Source of the DNA: RGIG8775 sp045660295
Lineage (GTDB): Bacteria > Bacillota > Clostridia > Oscillospirales > CAG-272
Direction: 5' to 3'
Assembly: GCA_045660295.1 (NCBI GenBank)
Contig: JAZRDN010000030.1
Span: forward strand, 1-64,000
Length of the DNA: 64,000 nt
Of the stretch, positions 23,781 to 33,114 are shown piece by piece. Both the position numbers and the translations under genes were made by a program. Under the pieces are notes generated by a model. That model had not been told where the DNA came from. It searched no databases and saw nothing but the letters and a program-made list of their open reading frames with translations. How positions within the stretch are numbered: position 1 is the first letter of the stretch; each line of letters starts with the position of its first letter.

Positions 23781-26369
23781 ATGACTCCGATGATGGAGCA
23801 GTATTTTGAAATAAAGAATCAATATAAAGACTATTTGCTTTTTTACCGTCTCGGAGACTTCTATGAGATGTTTTTTGACGATGCTATAATAGCATCGCGC
23901 GAGCTTGAGCTTACGCTTACAGGTCGCGATTGCGGAGAGGCGGAAAGGGCGCCCATGTGCGGTGTTCCGTTCCATAGCGCCGAGGGATATATCGGCAAGC
24001 TTATCGAAAAGGGTTACCGTGTCGCTATCTGTGAACAAATGGAAGACCCCGCCACCGCAAAGGGGCTTGTAAAACGCGACGTAATAAGAGTCATAACCCC
24101 CGGAACACTTATAGAAAGCAATCTCTTAAGCGAAACTAAAAACAACTACCTTTGCTCGGTCTACGTAGGCGAAAACAGCTGCGGAGTTTGCTTTGCCGAC
24201 GTTTCCACTGCCGAGATATACGTTACCTGCTTTGATAGTGTAAACCTTGAAACAAGACTTAAAAACGAGCTTGGTACGTATTCTCCTTGCGAAATAGTGC
24301 TTAACGTAAGCACGCCAAAGCTCCCATGGTTTGGAGACTATATAAATGACAGGCTCAAGGCAATGGTGCTTGACAATCAGCCTCACCGTTTTGAACTTGA
24401 TGGCGCGAGAGAGCTTGTCAAAAAGCAATTTGATGACGATACTTGCGCTCAAATACTGACTAACAACGCCATAGTGTCCGCAGTCGGGGCTCTCCTTGAT
24501 TACATAGGCGAAATGCAGAAATGTGATATTTCCTATATCAAAAAGCTCAACGTTTATAACGACGGTCAGTATATGGAGCTTGATATAAACACCAGAAGAA
24601 ATCTTGAACTCACTGAAGCGATGCGCTCCAAGGACAAAAAAGGCTCTCTCCTTTGGGTTTTGGACAAAACGCATACAGCACCCGGAGCGCGCCTTCTTCG
24701 CAAGTGGGTGGAACATCCGCTCCTTAATGTAAAAGATATTTTAAAACGACAGGGCGCGGTGTCCGAGCTTCACGGCAACTATATGCTCCGAGAGGAAATA
24801 GGCGTTTTGCTTGACAACGTGCTTGACCTTGAACGCCTTATTACAAAGGTCGTTTACGGAACGGCAAACGCCAAGGATCTCAGAGCTATCGCGGGAACGG
24901 TGTCTATTCTTCCCGAGCTTAAAGGGTTGCTTAAAACCTGTAAAAGCGAGGAGCTTGTAAGAATACACAATAATATAGATATGCTTGAGGATATCCGCAA
25001 GCTCATTGACGATGCAATTGTTGAAGAACCGCCGTTTATAATTCGTGAGGGCGGACTGATCAAGGATGGCTTTAACAGTGACGTTGATTATCTCCGCACG
25101 ATCATGAACGACGGTAAGGGATGGATAGAGAAGGCGGCAGAGGACGAGCGAGAGAAAACGGGTATAAAAAATCTGAAAATCTCTTACAATAAGGTTTTCG
25201 GTTACTATATCGAGGTTACTCGCTCCTATATTGACCTTGTGCCCGAAAGATACATAAGAAAGCAGACTCTCTCCAACTGCGAGCGTTATATAACGCAGGA
25301 GCTCAAGGACATGGAAGCCACTATTCTCGGAGCGACCGATAAGATATGCTCACTGGAATATGAGATATTCCAGCAGATTCGTTCCGTGGTTGCCGAAAAC
25401 AGCGAGAGAATACAGGAAACGGCGGCTTTTCTGTCGCTTGTTGACGTGTATCTCAGCCTTGCCACGGTTGCCTCTAAGAACAAGTATGTGTGTCCCGAAA
25501 TTGATTTGAGCGACATAATAACTATAAAAGAGGGAAGACATCCCGTAGTCGAGCAGTTTGTGAAGGATTCATATTTCGTTCCCAACGACGTGTATCTTGA
25601 TACAAACCGTAACAGACTTATGCTTATTACAGGTCCCAATATGGCGGGTAAATCCACCTATATGAGACAGGTGGCGCTTATTACCATAATGGCACAGATC
25701 GGCTCTTTCGTTCCTGCCGAGGACGCGAGAATCGGTATCGTGGACAAGGTGTTTACTCGTGTAGGCGCATCTGACGACCTTGCCTCGGGACAGTCCACGT
25801 TTATGCTGGAAATGAATGAGGTGGCTTATATTCTCAAAAACGCTACCAAGCGAAGCCTTATTATTTACGATGAGGTGGGAAGAGGAACCTCTACATTTGA
25901 CGGAATGAGCATTGCACGCGCTATTGTTGAATATACCTCGGGTAAAAAAATAGGTGCTAAAACACTTTTTGCTACCCATTATCACGAGCTTACAAGCCTC
26001 GAAGATGAGTTTGACGGTATTGTAAACTATAATATTGCGGCAAGAAAGCGCGGAGATAATATTACTTTTTTGCGTAAGATAGTCCGCGGCTCTACCGATG
26101 ACAGCTACGGTATTGAGGTAGCAAAGCTCGCTGGTGTACCGAATGAAGTCATCAAGCGTGCCCGAGAGATACTCGCGGTAGTTGAAAAGAGCGCTAAAAC
26201 TCTTACGCTCACCGACAACGAGATAGAAAAGGACGACTCACTTATCACAATAGATGATTGCATAGAGGAACAGATAATTCAGGAGCTTCGTGCGATAGAC
26301 GTCAATACGCTTTCGCCTTACGAGGCTATGATGTTGCTTTATGATTTGAAAAAAAGACTTATTGAATAA
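23781..26369 (+). CDS. mutS: DNA mismatch repair protein MutS
   Basis: Recognises mismatches and small loops. The N-terminal mismatch-reading motif FYEMF is at about residues 27-31 of domain I, followed by the connector, lever and clamp domains. The ATPase carries Walker A GPNMAGKSTYMRQ (about 620) and DEVGRGTSTFDG, and the C-terminus has the short helix-loop region. Length 862 residues is standard for MutS1. mutL starts 11 nt after its stop. The operon context fits methyl-independent repair as in other Bacillota. Confidence 0.98.
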   Translation: MTPMMEQYFEIKNQYKDYLLFYRLGDFYEMFFDDAIIASRELELTLTGRDCGEAERAPMCGVPFHSAEGYIGKLIEKGYRVAICEQMEDPATAKGLVKRDVIRVITPGTLIESNLLSETKNNYLCSVYVGENSCGVCFADVSTAEIYVTCFDSVNLETRLKNELGTYSPCEIVLNVSTPKLPWFGDYINDRLKAMVLDNQPHRFELDGARELVKKQFDDDTCAQILTNNAIVSAVGALLDYIGEMQKCDISYIKKLNVYNDGQYMELDINTRRNLELTEAMRSKDKKGSLLWVLDKTHTAPGARLLRKWVEHPLLNVKDILKRQGAVSELHGNYMLREEIGVLLDNVLDLERLITKVVYGTANAKDLRAIAGTVSILPELKGLLKTCKSEELVRIHNNIDMLEDIRKLIDDAIVEEPPFIIREGGLIKDGFNSDVDYLRTIMNDGKGWIEKAAEDEREKTGIKNLKISYNKVFGYYIEVTRSYIDLVPERYIRKQTLSNCERYITQELKDMEATILGATDKICSLEYEIFQQIRSVVAENSERIQETAAFLSLVDVYLSLATVASKNKYVCPEIDLSDIITIKEGRHPVVEQFVKDSYFVPNDVYLDTNRNRLMLITGPNMAGKSTYMRQVALITIMAQIGSFVPAEDARIGIVDKVFTRVGASDDLASGQSTFMLEMNEVAYILKNATKRSLIIYDEVGRGTSTFDGMSIARAIVEYTSGKKIGAKTLFATHYHELTSLEDEFDGIVNYNIAARKRGDNITFLRKIVRGSTDDSYGIEVAKLAGVPNEVIKRAREILAVVEKSAKTLTLTDNEIEKDDSLITIDDCIEEQIIQELRAIDVNTLSPYEAMMLLYDLKKRLIE

Positions 26370-26379
26370 GGTGTAATTT

Positions 26380-28380
26380 ATGGGAAAAATTAATGTTTTG
26401 TCTTTTGCCGTAGCCAATCTGATCGCGGCGGGCGAGGTTGTTGACCGTCCCGCATCGGCTGTAAAAGAAATGCTTGAAAATTCAATAGATGCCGGCGCTA
26501 CCAGAATTACGGTTGAAATTCAGAACGGCGGAGTTTCCTTTATCCGCGTTTGCGATAACGGATGCGGAATAGAGCCCGATGACCTTCCCATTGCCGTGCG
26601 CCGACACGCAACCAGTAAGATAAAGGTGGCAGAGGATCTTGAAAGCGTTGAGACGCTGGGATTCCGCGGCGAGGCTCTTGCGGCTATCGCCTCGGTCTCA
26701 GATATGCGCATTATTTCCAAAACTGCCGATGCCGAATACGGCGCAATGCTTGAGGTAAAGGCGGGAAATATTATCGCGCTTACCGAGCGTGCTTGCGCCA
26801 CCGGAACTACAATTATCGTTGAAAATCTGTTCGCCAATGTTCCCGCAAGAAGAAAATTTCTCAAGCGAGACGTTACCGAGGCGGCGGCGGTCAGTGTGTG
26901 GGTGGAAAAAATCGCCCTCTCTCAACCGTCTATCGCTATAAAGCTTATCGTTGACGGTTCTGTAAAATTTGAGACCGCAGGTGACGGCGAGCTGAAAAGC
27001 GCTATATATTCGATATACGGGCGCGATTTCGCGAGCAAGCTGATTCATGTTTGCACGGAAATCGAGGGCGTTGAAGTCAAGGGGTATATAGGTCGATCAG
27101 ATAATTTTAAATCCAACCGTAACTTCCAGAATTTCTTTATAAATAAGCGCTTTATTAAGAGTAAGACAGCTACGGCTGCACTTGAGCAAGCGTATAGCTC
27201 TTATATCCCAAGTGAAAGATTTCCATGCTGTGTGCTCGATATAGGCGTAAGTCCTCGTTCAGTAGACGTTAACGTTCACCCCGCCAAGCTGGAGGTTAAA
27301 TTTTCCAACGAAAAGCCAATCTTTGATGCAGTATACTATACTGTAAAGAACGCGCTTGAGGACGATATCACAAAGCCTGCCCTTGAATTTGAGCGCAAAA
27401 AGCCGCAATCGGAATTTAAAAATCGCTCAAATGCTTTTGTGGCAGTAGAGGATGAGCGCAGAACATTTGAGAATATAAAAATATCGTTTTCGGATGCTCC
27501 TAACGTACAGACATCGGCTCGGGATCTTGATACGCCTATTGTCACAGTTCCCCCGCTTCAATCTCCGTATCAAACGGCACGCAACGATAATGTTCCGCAA
27601 AAGGTTCAGGTAACACCTGCGCACAATGAGAAAACACCGCATCCCGAAGAAGCGCCCACATCGGCGGTAAAACACGAGTCAAAAGCCGAAAATACATTGT
27701 CAAATGCCGCAAATGTAGCACAGAGCAGTGAAAAAACGGCAAATACACAGCCAATACCTAAAGAAGCCCAAGAGCCTACTGTTGCTCGCAGAGTAAGCAA
27801 GGTTGATTATAAACTGCTTGGCGAGGCATTTAACTCATATCTCTTTGTTGAGTACGGAGACAAAGTGTTGGTCATAGACAAACACGCCGCGCATGAACGT
27901 ATCATATTTGAGGATCTTCGCGCCAAGCTTGCGGCGACCGAAACATATTCCCAGCTTATAATGATTCCCGTAGAGGTAATGCTTACGTCTGATGAGATAC
28001 AAGCGCTTGAGAGCTATCGCGAGGAAATAGAAAAGATTGGATTCGCGCTCGAATTCAAGAAGCATTCCGTGCTTGTGAGCGCGCTTCCAAACAATATATC
28101 TGTCAACGCCATTGACGAGATGATAATAACCTTTGCCGACAGAATAATAAACGAAACGGGAAGCGTGGAAATTTCAAAAAATATAATTTTTGAAAGAGCG
28201 CTTTATCAGGCATCGTGCAAGGCGGCAATAAAGGCGGGCAGAGAATATCCCAAGGAGCATATCGAGTGGCTTGTAGACAAGCTTATGCAATTGCAAGATA
28301 TAACCTTTTGTCCTCATGGAAGACCCATTGCAATCGAGATAAGCAAAAATCATCTCGACCATCAATTTGAAAGAAAATAA
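26380..28380 (+). CDS. mutL: DNA mismatch repair protein MutL
   Basis: Couples MutS to strand incision. The GHKL ATPase domain (about 1-330) shows ENSIDAGAT, DNGCGI, TLGFRGEALAAIASV and RRKFLKRD. A Pro/Ala/Thr-rich linker (about 385-465) leads to the C-terminal domain with the endonuclease motif DKHAAHERIIFE and the metal-site motifs ASCKAAIKAG and CPHGRP. These mark a nicking MutL, as expected in organisms without MutH. Length is 666 residues. Confidence 0.97.
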   Translation: MGKINVLSFAVANLIAAGEVVDRPASAVKEMLENSIDAGATRITVEIQNGGVSFIRVCDNGCGIEPDDLPIAVRRHATSKIKVAEDLESVETLGFRGEALAAIASVSDMRIISKTADAEYGAMLEVKAGNIIALTERACATGTTIIVENLFANVPARRKFLKRDVTEAAAVSVWVEKIALSQPSIAIKLIVDGSVKFETAGDGELKSAIYSIYGRDFASKLIHVCTEIEGVEVKGYIGRSDNFKSNRNFQNFFINKRFIKSKTATAALEQAYSSYIPSERFPCCVLDIGVSPRSVDVNVHPAKLEVKFSNEKPIFDAVYYTVKNALEDDITKPALEFERKKPQSEFKNRSNAFVAVEDERRTFENIKISFSDAPNVQTSARDLDTPIVTVPPLQSPYQTARNDNVPQKVQVTPAHNEKTPHPEEAPTSAVKHESKAENTLSNAANVAQSSEKTANTQPIPKEAQEPTVARRVSKVDYKLLGEAFNSYLFVEYGDKVLVIDKHAAHERIIFEDLRAKLAATETYSQLIMIPVEVMLTSDEIQALESYREEIEKIGFALEFKKHSVLVSALPNNISVNAIDEMIITFADRIINETGSVEISKNIIFERALYQASCKAAIKAGREYPKEHIEWLVDKLMQLQDITFCPHGRPIAIEISKNHLDHQFERK

Positions 28381-28401
28381 TAAGTTCAGGAGAAACTAAA
28401 A

Positions 28402-29538
28402 TTGTTTGAAATTAAAACCAAAGACGGCCGCGCTCGCCGCGGCGTGCTTCATACCGTACACGGAGATATACAGACTCCGGTTTTCATGAACGTCGGTACG
28501 TGCGCGGCGATAAAGGGCGGCGTTACCACCACAGAGCTTGTTGACTTGAAATGCCAGGTCGAGCTTTCCAACACATACCATCTTCACATTCGCCCCGGCG
28601 ATAAGTTGATTCACGAAATGGGCGGACTTCATAAGTTTATGAACTGGAAACGTCCTATTCTTACCGATAGCGGCGGATTTCAGGTGTTTTCGCTTTCCTC
28701 ACTTCGAAAAATAACAGAGGAAGGTGTTCTCTTTGCGTCTCACGTTGACGGAAAGAGAATATTCATGGGACCCGAGGAAAGTATGCAGATACAGTCAAAC
28801 CTTGCGTCAACCATTGCTATGGCTTTTGACGAATGCACCGAAAACCCTGCTCCTTACGATTACGTAAAAAAGTCTTGCGAGAGAACCACAAGATGGCTTG
28901 TCAGATGTAAGGCGGAAATGGAACGCCTCAACTCCTTGCCGGAAACAATCAATAAAAATCAACTTCTTTTCGGTATAAATCAAGGCGGAACATACGAGGA
29001 TCTTCGCATAGAACACATGAAAAATATAGCCGAGCTTGACCTGCCCGGCTATGCCATAGGCGGGCTGGCGGTAGGCGAATCGACTGAGGACATGTACCGT
29101 ATAATTGATGCGGTTGAGCCCCATATGCCAGAGAATAAGCCCAGATACCTCATGGGTGTCGGAACTCCGTGCAATATTCTCGAGGCTGTACACTATGGCG
29201 TGGATTTCTTTGATTGCGTAATGCCCAGCCGTAACGCACGTCACGGTAATCTTTTTACATGGAACGGAAAGATCAATCTTCTTAACGAGAAATATATGAA
29301 GGACGCACGTCCCTTTGACGAGGGGTGCGGTTGTCCCGCGTGCCGTAATTACAGCCGCGCTTACGTAAGACACCTTATAAAGGCTAAAGAAGCGGTAGGA
29401 ATGAAGCTGGCTGTCGCTCACAACCTGTATTTCTACAACGAGCTTACCGAAAAGATAAGAGAAGCGCTGGACGGCGGATATTTTGAGAGCTTCTATCAGA
29501 AATACATCAAGATACTCGGTGAACGTTGCGAGGACTGA
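28402..29538 (+). CDS. tgt: queuine/preQ1 tRNA-guanine transglycosylase
   Basis: Exchanges guanine 34 of GUN-anticodon tRNAs for preQ1. The nucleophile-region motif DSGGFQVFSL, the general-base region FDECT, GGLAVGE, and the second Asp in VDFFDCVMPSRNARHG are present. The zinc site CGCPACRNYSRAYVRHL closes the enzyme. The start is a TTG at 28402, 9 nt after AGGAG, which gives the family-typical FEIKTKDGRARRG N-terminus. Length is 378 residues. The usual partners queA and yajC are not adjacent; it follows mutL by 21 nt. Confidence 0.96.
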   Translation: MFEIKTKDGRARRGVLHTVHGDIQTPVFMNVGTCAAIKGGVTTTELVDLKCQVELSNTYHLHIRPGDKLIHEMGGLHKFMNWKRPILTDSGGFQVFSLSSLRKITEEGVLFASHVDGKRIFMGPEESMQIQSNLASTIAMAFDECTENPAPYDYVKKSCERTTRWLVRCKAEMERLNSLPETINKNQLLFGINQGGTYEDLRIEHMKNIAELDLPGYAIGGLAVGESTEDMYRIIDAVEPHMPENKPRYLMGVGTPCNILEAVHYGVDFFDCVMPSRNARHGNLFTWNGKINLLNEKYMKDARPFDEGCGCPACRNYSRAYVRHLIKAKEAVGMKLAVAHNLYFYNELTEKIREALDGGYFESFYQKYIKILGERCED

Positions 29539-29571
29539 ATGAATTTATCCCGAATGGCATAAAATTATCCC

Positions 29572-29627
29572 AGGCAAGAGAGAATAATTCGAACCAGCCC
29601 TGAAGCTTCAATTATTCTCTCTTGCCT
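29572..29627. repeat. 18-bp perfect inverted repeat between tgt and tldD
   Basis: AGGCAAGAGAGAATAATT (29572-29589) and its exact reverse complement (29610-29627) flank a 20-nt loop. There is no T run on either side, so a simple terminator is unlikely. No promoter was recognised between the hairpin and tldD, whose ribosome binding site AAAGGAG starts 11 nt later. It may act as an attenuator, an mRNA-stability stem or the remnant of a small mobile element. Confidence 0.7.
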
Positions 29628-29650
29628 AATGAAGTCAAAGGAGAACTTGT

Positions 29651-31030
29651 ATGATAGACAGAAGAATAGCCGGTGAGGTGCTTGCGAAGGCAGTGTCCGG
29701 CGGCGCCGATTTTGCCGAAATATACTGCGAGCTGACAAGGAACAACAGTATAAGCCTCATTGACGGAAAAATAGAAAAAATAAACGATAACGTTGTAAGC
29801 GGTGTTGGAATCCGTGCGTTTTACGGAACGCAGACGGTTTACGCTTCTACGTGCGACGTGAGCCGTGAGGGGCTTCTCGCATGTGCCGCAAAGGTCGCCG
29901 ACGTTATTTCGCTTGATAAAAAGATTGCGTCTGTAAATCTTACCGAGCGAATTTTCCAAAACATTCACCCCGTAGTTATCGAGCCTGTTGGGGCAGACAT
30001 GGGGCGAAAAATTGACCTGCTTCGCGCCGGTTGTGATGCGGCGGAAAAGCATGATAAGCTTATTGAACAGGCGCAGGGAACTCTTGCTTGCGTTGACCAT
30101 ACTATATGGATCGCTAACACCGAGGGGCTTTTCACATCCGATAGGCATATACGAACCAGAATGTACGTTACCGCTATTGCCGCGCAAAATGGCGAAAAGC
30201 AAACAGGAATGTGCGGTCCCGGCGGAGGAATGGGGCTTGAAATATTCGATATTTATAAGCCGGAGGATATTGGCGCCGAGGCGGCACGTCACGCGCTTGT
30301 AAATCTTCGCGCCGACTATTGTCCCGCGGGAAAAATGACCGTTGCTATCGAAAACGGCTTCGGCGGTGTTATTTTTCACGAGGCATGCGGCCACTCGCTT
30401 GAGGCAACGTGCGTTGGCATTGGAACATCCAAAATGTGCGGAAAGCTGGGGCAGAAGATAGCCAACGAAAAGATAACGGCAATTGATGACGGAACTATCC
30501 CCGGCGCATGGGGGTCTACCAATATCGACGACGAGGGAACGCCCACAAAGAGAAACGTACTCATTGAAAACGGCATACTCAAAAATTATATGATAGACCG
30601 TCCCGGCTCGCGCAGAATGGGATTGCCCGTTACCGGTAACGGACGCCGACAGAGCTATCTTTTTGAGCCTACGTCAAGAATGACAAACACTTTTATTGAT
30701 AACGGTCCCGATAAAAACGAGGATATCATAAAGTCTATTGAATACGGCATTTACGCTAAGAAAATGGGCGGCGGTTCTGTAAATCCCCTTACTAACGATT
30801 TCAATTTCGCGGTAAGTGAGGGATATATTGTTAGAAACGGCGAAATATGCGAGCCTGTGCGCGGCGCTTCTCTTATAGGCAACGGCGCTGAAATACTCAA
30901 TCTTATCGACATGGTAGGTCAGAATCTTGAAAGAGGTCAGGGAATGTGCGGATCTGTCAGCGGATCTGTTCCCACCGATGTCGGTCAGCCTCTTATCAGA
31001 GTCTCAAATATCACTGTGGGTGGAAGATAA
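29651..31030 (+). CDS. tldD: TldD-like metallopeptidase
   Basis: Catalytic subunit of the TldD/TldE heterodimer, a broad peptide-degrading protease that in enterobacteria also matures microcins and degrades CcdA. The zinc-binding HEACGH motif (HExxxH) is at about residues 240-245, and GGGSVNPLTNDFNFAVSEGY is typical of the C-terminal part. Length 459 residues fits. The tldE gene follows 12 nt downstream, so both subunits are made together. Confidence 0.94.
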   Translation: MIDRRIAGEVLAKAVSGGADFAEIYCELTRNNSISLIDGKIEKINDNVVSGVGIRAFYGTQTVYASTCDVSREGLLACAAKVADVISLDKKIASVNLTERIFQNIHPVVIEPVGADMGRKIDLLRAGCDAAEKHDKLIEQAQGTLACVDHTIWIANTEGLFTSDRHIRTRMYVTAIAAQNGEKQTGMCGPGGGMGLEIFDIYKPEDIGAEAARHALVNLRADYCPAGKMTVAIENGFGGVIFHEACGHSLEATCVGIGTSKMCGKLGQKIANEKITAIDDGTIPGAWGSTNIDDEGTPTKRNVLIENGILKNYMIDRPGSRRMGLPVTGNGRRQSYLFEPTSRMTNTFIDNGPDKNEDIIKSIEYGIYAKKMGGGSVNPLTNDFNFAVSEGYIVRNGEICEPVRGASLIGNGAEILNLIDMVGQNLERGQGMCGSVSGSVPTDVGQPLIRVSNITVGGR

Positions 31031-31042
31031 GGAGGAGTAAAT

Positions 31043-32380
31043 ATGAATTTTTCTGAGATAAAACAAATTCTTTCCGAGGCTGCAAAAGCCGCTGGAATAA
31101 GCGAATATGACGTTTATTATTCGAAAGCCTCCGAAACCTCTACCGAAGCCTTGAAAAACGAGATAAGCGGATTTTCAAGCAGTGATTCTATCGGTATAGG
31201 ATTCAGGTGCATCGTAGACGGAAAATTCGGGCAGGCTTCGTGTGAATATATAACAAAGGGTGAGCTTGAAGGGCTGGTTTTAAGAGCCGCGGAAAATGCT
31301 AAGTATATTGAATCTGATGATGAAGCTATCATCTTCAAAGGCTCTAAGCATTATACTGCCGTACCGTGCGAGGATTTTAAGACACCGTCGGCAGGCGAGC
31401 TTAAAAATATCGCCCTTGAAATTCAGGACAAAACCTATAAAGAGAACACACTGGTCGTCGACGGAACTCAGTGTGGCGCAGGTGCCGGAACATCTGAAGT
31501 CTATATGTTCAACTCTTACGGACTCGAGCTTCACAAATCGGCCGGATACGTCAATTACTATGCATATCCCGTTGTGTCAAACGGCGAGGAGACAGAAGAT
31601 AGCGGAGAGTCAAAAATCGCAAAGAAATTCGACAAAATAGACGAAACTGTAAAAAAAGCGGTTGAAAAAGCCACCGCAAAGCTTGGCGCGGACAGTGTTC
31701 CAAGCGGAAGATATAACATCGTTTTAAGTGGTAAAAAATTCGCCACCTTTTTATCGGAATTTGGCGATTGCTTCTCGGCAAAGCAGGTAAAGCTCGGGCT
31801 TTCCATGCTTGCGGGCAAGCTTGATACCAAGGTTGCCGCCGATATTGTAACTATCACCGACGATCCGTTCTCGGATGAGCTTTGCGGAAAGAACGCTTTC
31901 GACGGTGAGGGGGTAGCGACCTACAAAAAGAACGTTATTGAAAACGGAATTCTTAAGACCTATTTTTATGACCTTGCAATGGCTAAGCACTTTGGGGCAG
32001 AACCGACAGGTAATGCCGCGAGAAATTATGCCGCTCCTGTTTCTATCGCTCCGTATTTCCTATCTGTAAATAAGGGAGATAAGAGCTTTGACGAGCTTTT
32101 GGCAGAAGCCGAAAACGGCATTTACGTCACCGAGCTTAAGAGCTTTTCTGCCGCTAATGCAGTTACGGGAGACTTTTCAATCGAAAGTGGCGGATTTATA
32201 ATTGAGAATGGCAAGCTGGGTAAGTTTGTAAAGTCGTTCACTATTGCGGGGAACTTCTTCGAGCTTTTGAAAAATATTGAAGCACTTTCGGATGATCTTC
32301 AAGTAAGACCCAGCGGACTTTTCCGCGGATACGCCGCGCCCGACGCGCTTGTAAAAAATATCAGCGTAGCAGGCAAATAG
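31043..32380 (+). CDS. tldE: TldE/PmbA family protein
   Basis: Non-catalytic partner of TldD. It shares the two-domain fold but lacks an HExxxH motif, as expected for TldE/PmbA. Family features include ESGGFIIENGKLGKFVKSFTIAGNFFELLKNIEAL near the C-terminus. Length is 445 residues. GGAGG precedes the ATG. The gene ends about 4 nt before the -35 region of the next promoter. Confidence 0.92.
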   Translation: MNFSEIKQILSEAAKAAGISEYDVYYSKASETSTEALKNEISGFSSSDSIGIGFRCIVDGKFGQASCEYITKGELEGLVLRAAENAKYIESDDEAIIFKGSKHYTAVPCEDFKTPSAGELKNIALEIQDKTYKENTLVVDGTQCGAGAGTSEVYMFNSYGLELHKSAGYVNYYAYPVVSNGEETEDSGESKIAKKFDKIDETVKKAVEKATAKLGADSVPSGRYNIVLSGKKFATFLSEFGDCFSAKQVKLGLSMLAGKLDTKVAADIVTITDDPFSDELCGKNAFDGEGVATYKKNVIENGILKTYFYDLAMAKHFGAEPTGNAARNYAAPVSIAPYFLSVNKGDKSFDELLAEAENGIYVTELKSFSAANAVTGDFSIESGGFIIENGKLGKFVKSFTIAGNFFELLKNIEALSDDLQVRPSGLFRGYAAPDALVKNISVAGK

Positions 32381-32383
32381 GTA

Positions 32384-32412
32384 TTGAAATTATCGCAAAT
32401 ATGTGATATACT
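32384..32412 (+). promoter_or_regulatory. promoter upstream of the 211-residue membrane protein and glyS
   Basis: TTGAAA (32384-32389), a 17-bp spacer and extended -10 TGATATACT (32404-32412). Confidence 0.8.
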
Positions 32413-32445
32413 ATAATATCATGACTGTCACAAGGAGGGAATAAA

Positions 32446-33081
32446 GTGAATATTTCGGTTAAAGATATGCTTGTCTCCTTTGCGGCAGGGCTTGTGATTT
32501 TTTCACTGTTAATGGTCGTGATCTGTATGGGAATTTTTAATTCCGAGATAAATGTGGCAAAATTCGGTTTACCTCAAATCGACACAGATGATACTATTGC
32601 ACTTCATAAGTCAGTGGTTTTCACAATTCCTCAAAAAAGTGGAGACGCGCTTGAGTTTTCGGTTCTCGCAATGCTCGACTCAGACAAGAACGAGATATAT
32701 CTTACACCAATATACGGCGATTTTCTTATGAATTACAGAGATTCGCTGTCCTATGTCTCAAGTGTTTACGACAAAGTCGGGATTGCTATGTTGCCGGAGC
32801 TTGTAAAAGCCTTTAGCGGACTTTTGCTTGAAGAAAACGACGTCGTTGCTTTTCATAACGTGATAAATTATGCAGAGTTCAAAACCGAGCTTTTGAATTA
32901 TTTCACGGAAAACAACGGTGAATTTTCAGAAATATTTGAGTGTGATAAAAATGTTTCCGATTTCAAGGTAACCGATTTTCCGCTTGTTACCGTCGAAAGT
33001 CGCACGGATGACACGCACGTTATTATAAAAACTATAGATACCGAAAAATCGGTAGAGAAATTCAAATCTATTTTAGGTTAA
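32446..33081 (+). CDS. membrane-anchored protein of unknown function
   Basis: A 211-residue protein starting at GTG 32446, six nt after AAGGAGGG. One hydrophobic segment at about residues 9-31 anchors it, and the remaining 180 residues would face outside. The soluble part loosely recalls a LytR-CpsA-Psr fold (a beta strand with LAMLDSDKNEIYLTPIYGD, later VDKVGIAMLPELV-like and VVAFHNVINYAEF segments), but the catalytic Arg/Asp pattern of that family is not evident, so no function is assigned. It sits 33 nt before glyS and shares its promoter. Confidence 0.65.
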   Translation: MNISVKDMLVSFAAGLVIFSLLMVVICMGIFNSEINVAKFGLPQIDTDDTIALHKSVVFTIPQKSGDALEFSVLAMLDSDKNEIYLTPIYGDFLMNYRDSLSYVSSVYDKVGIAMLPELVKAFSGLLLEENDVVAFHNVINYAEFKTELLNYFTENNGEFSEIFECDKNVSDFKVTDFPLVTVESRTDDTHVIIKTIDTEKSVEKFKSILG

Positions 33082-33114
33082 AATAAATTCATATAAAACT
33101 TTAGGAGAAAAGAA

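Noticed and set aside
33082..33114. T-box leader before glyS.
   Set aside because: The gap is 33 nt, and no specifier loop or antiterminator sequence is seen before the upstream gene either.
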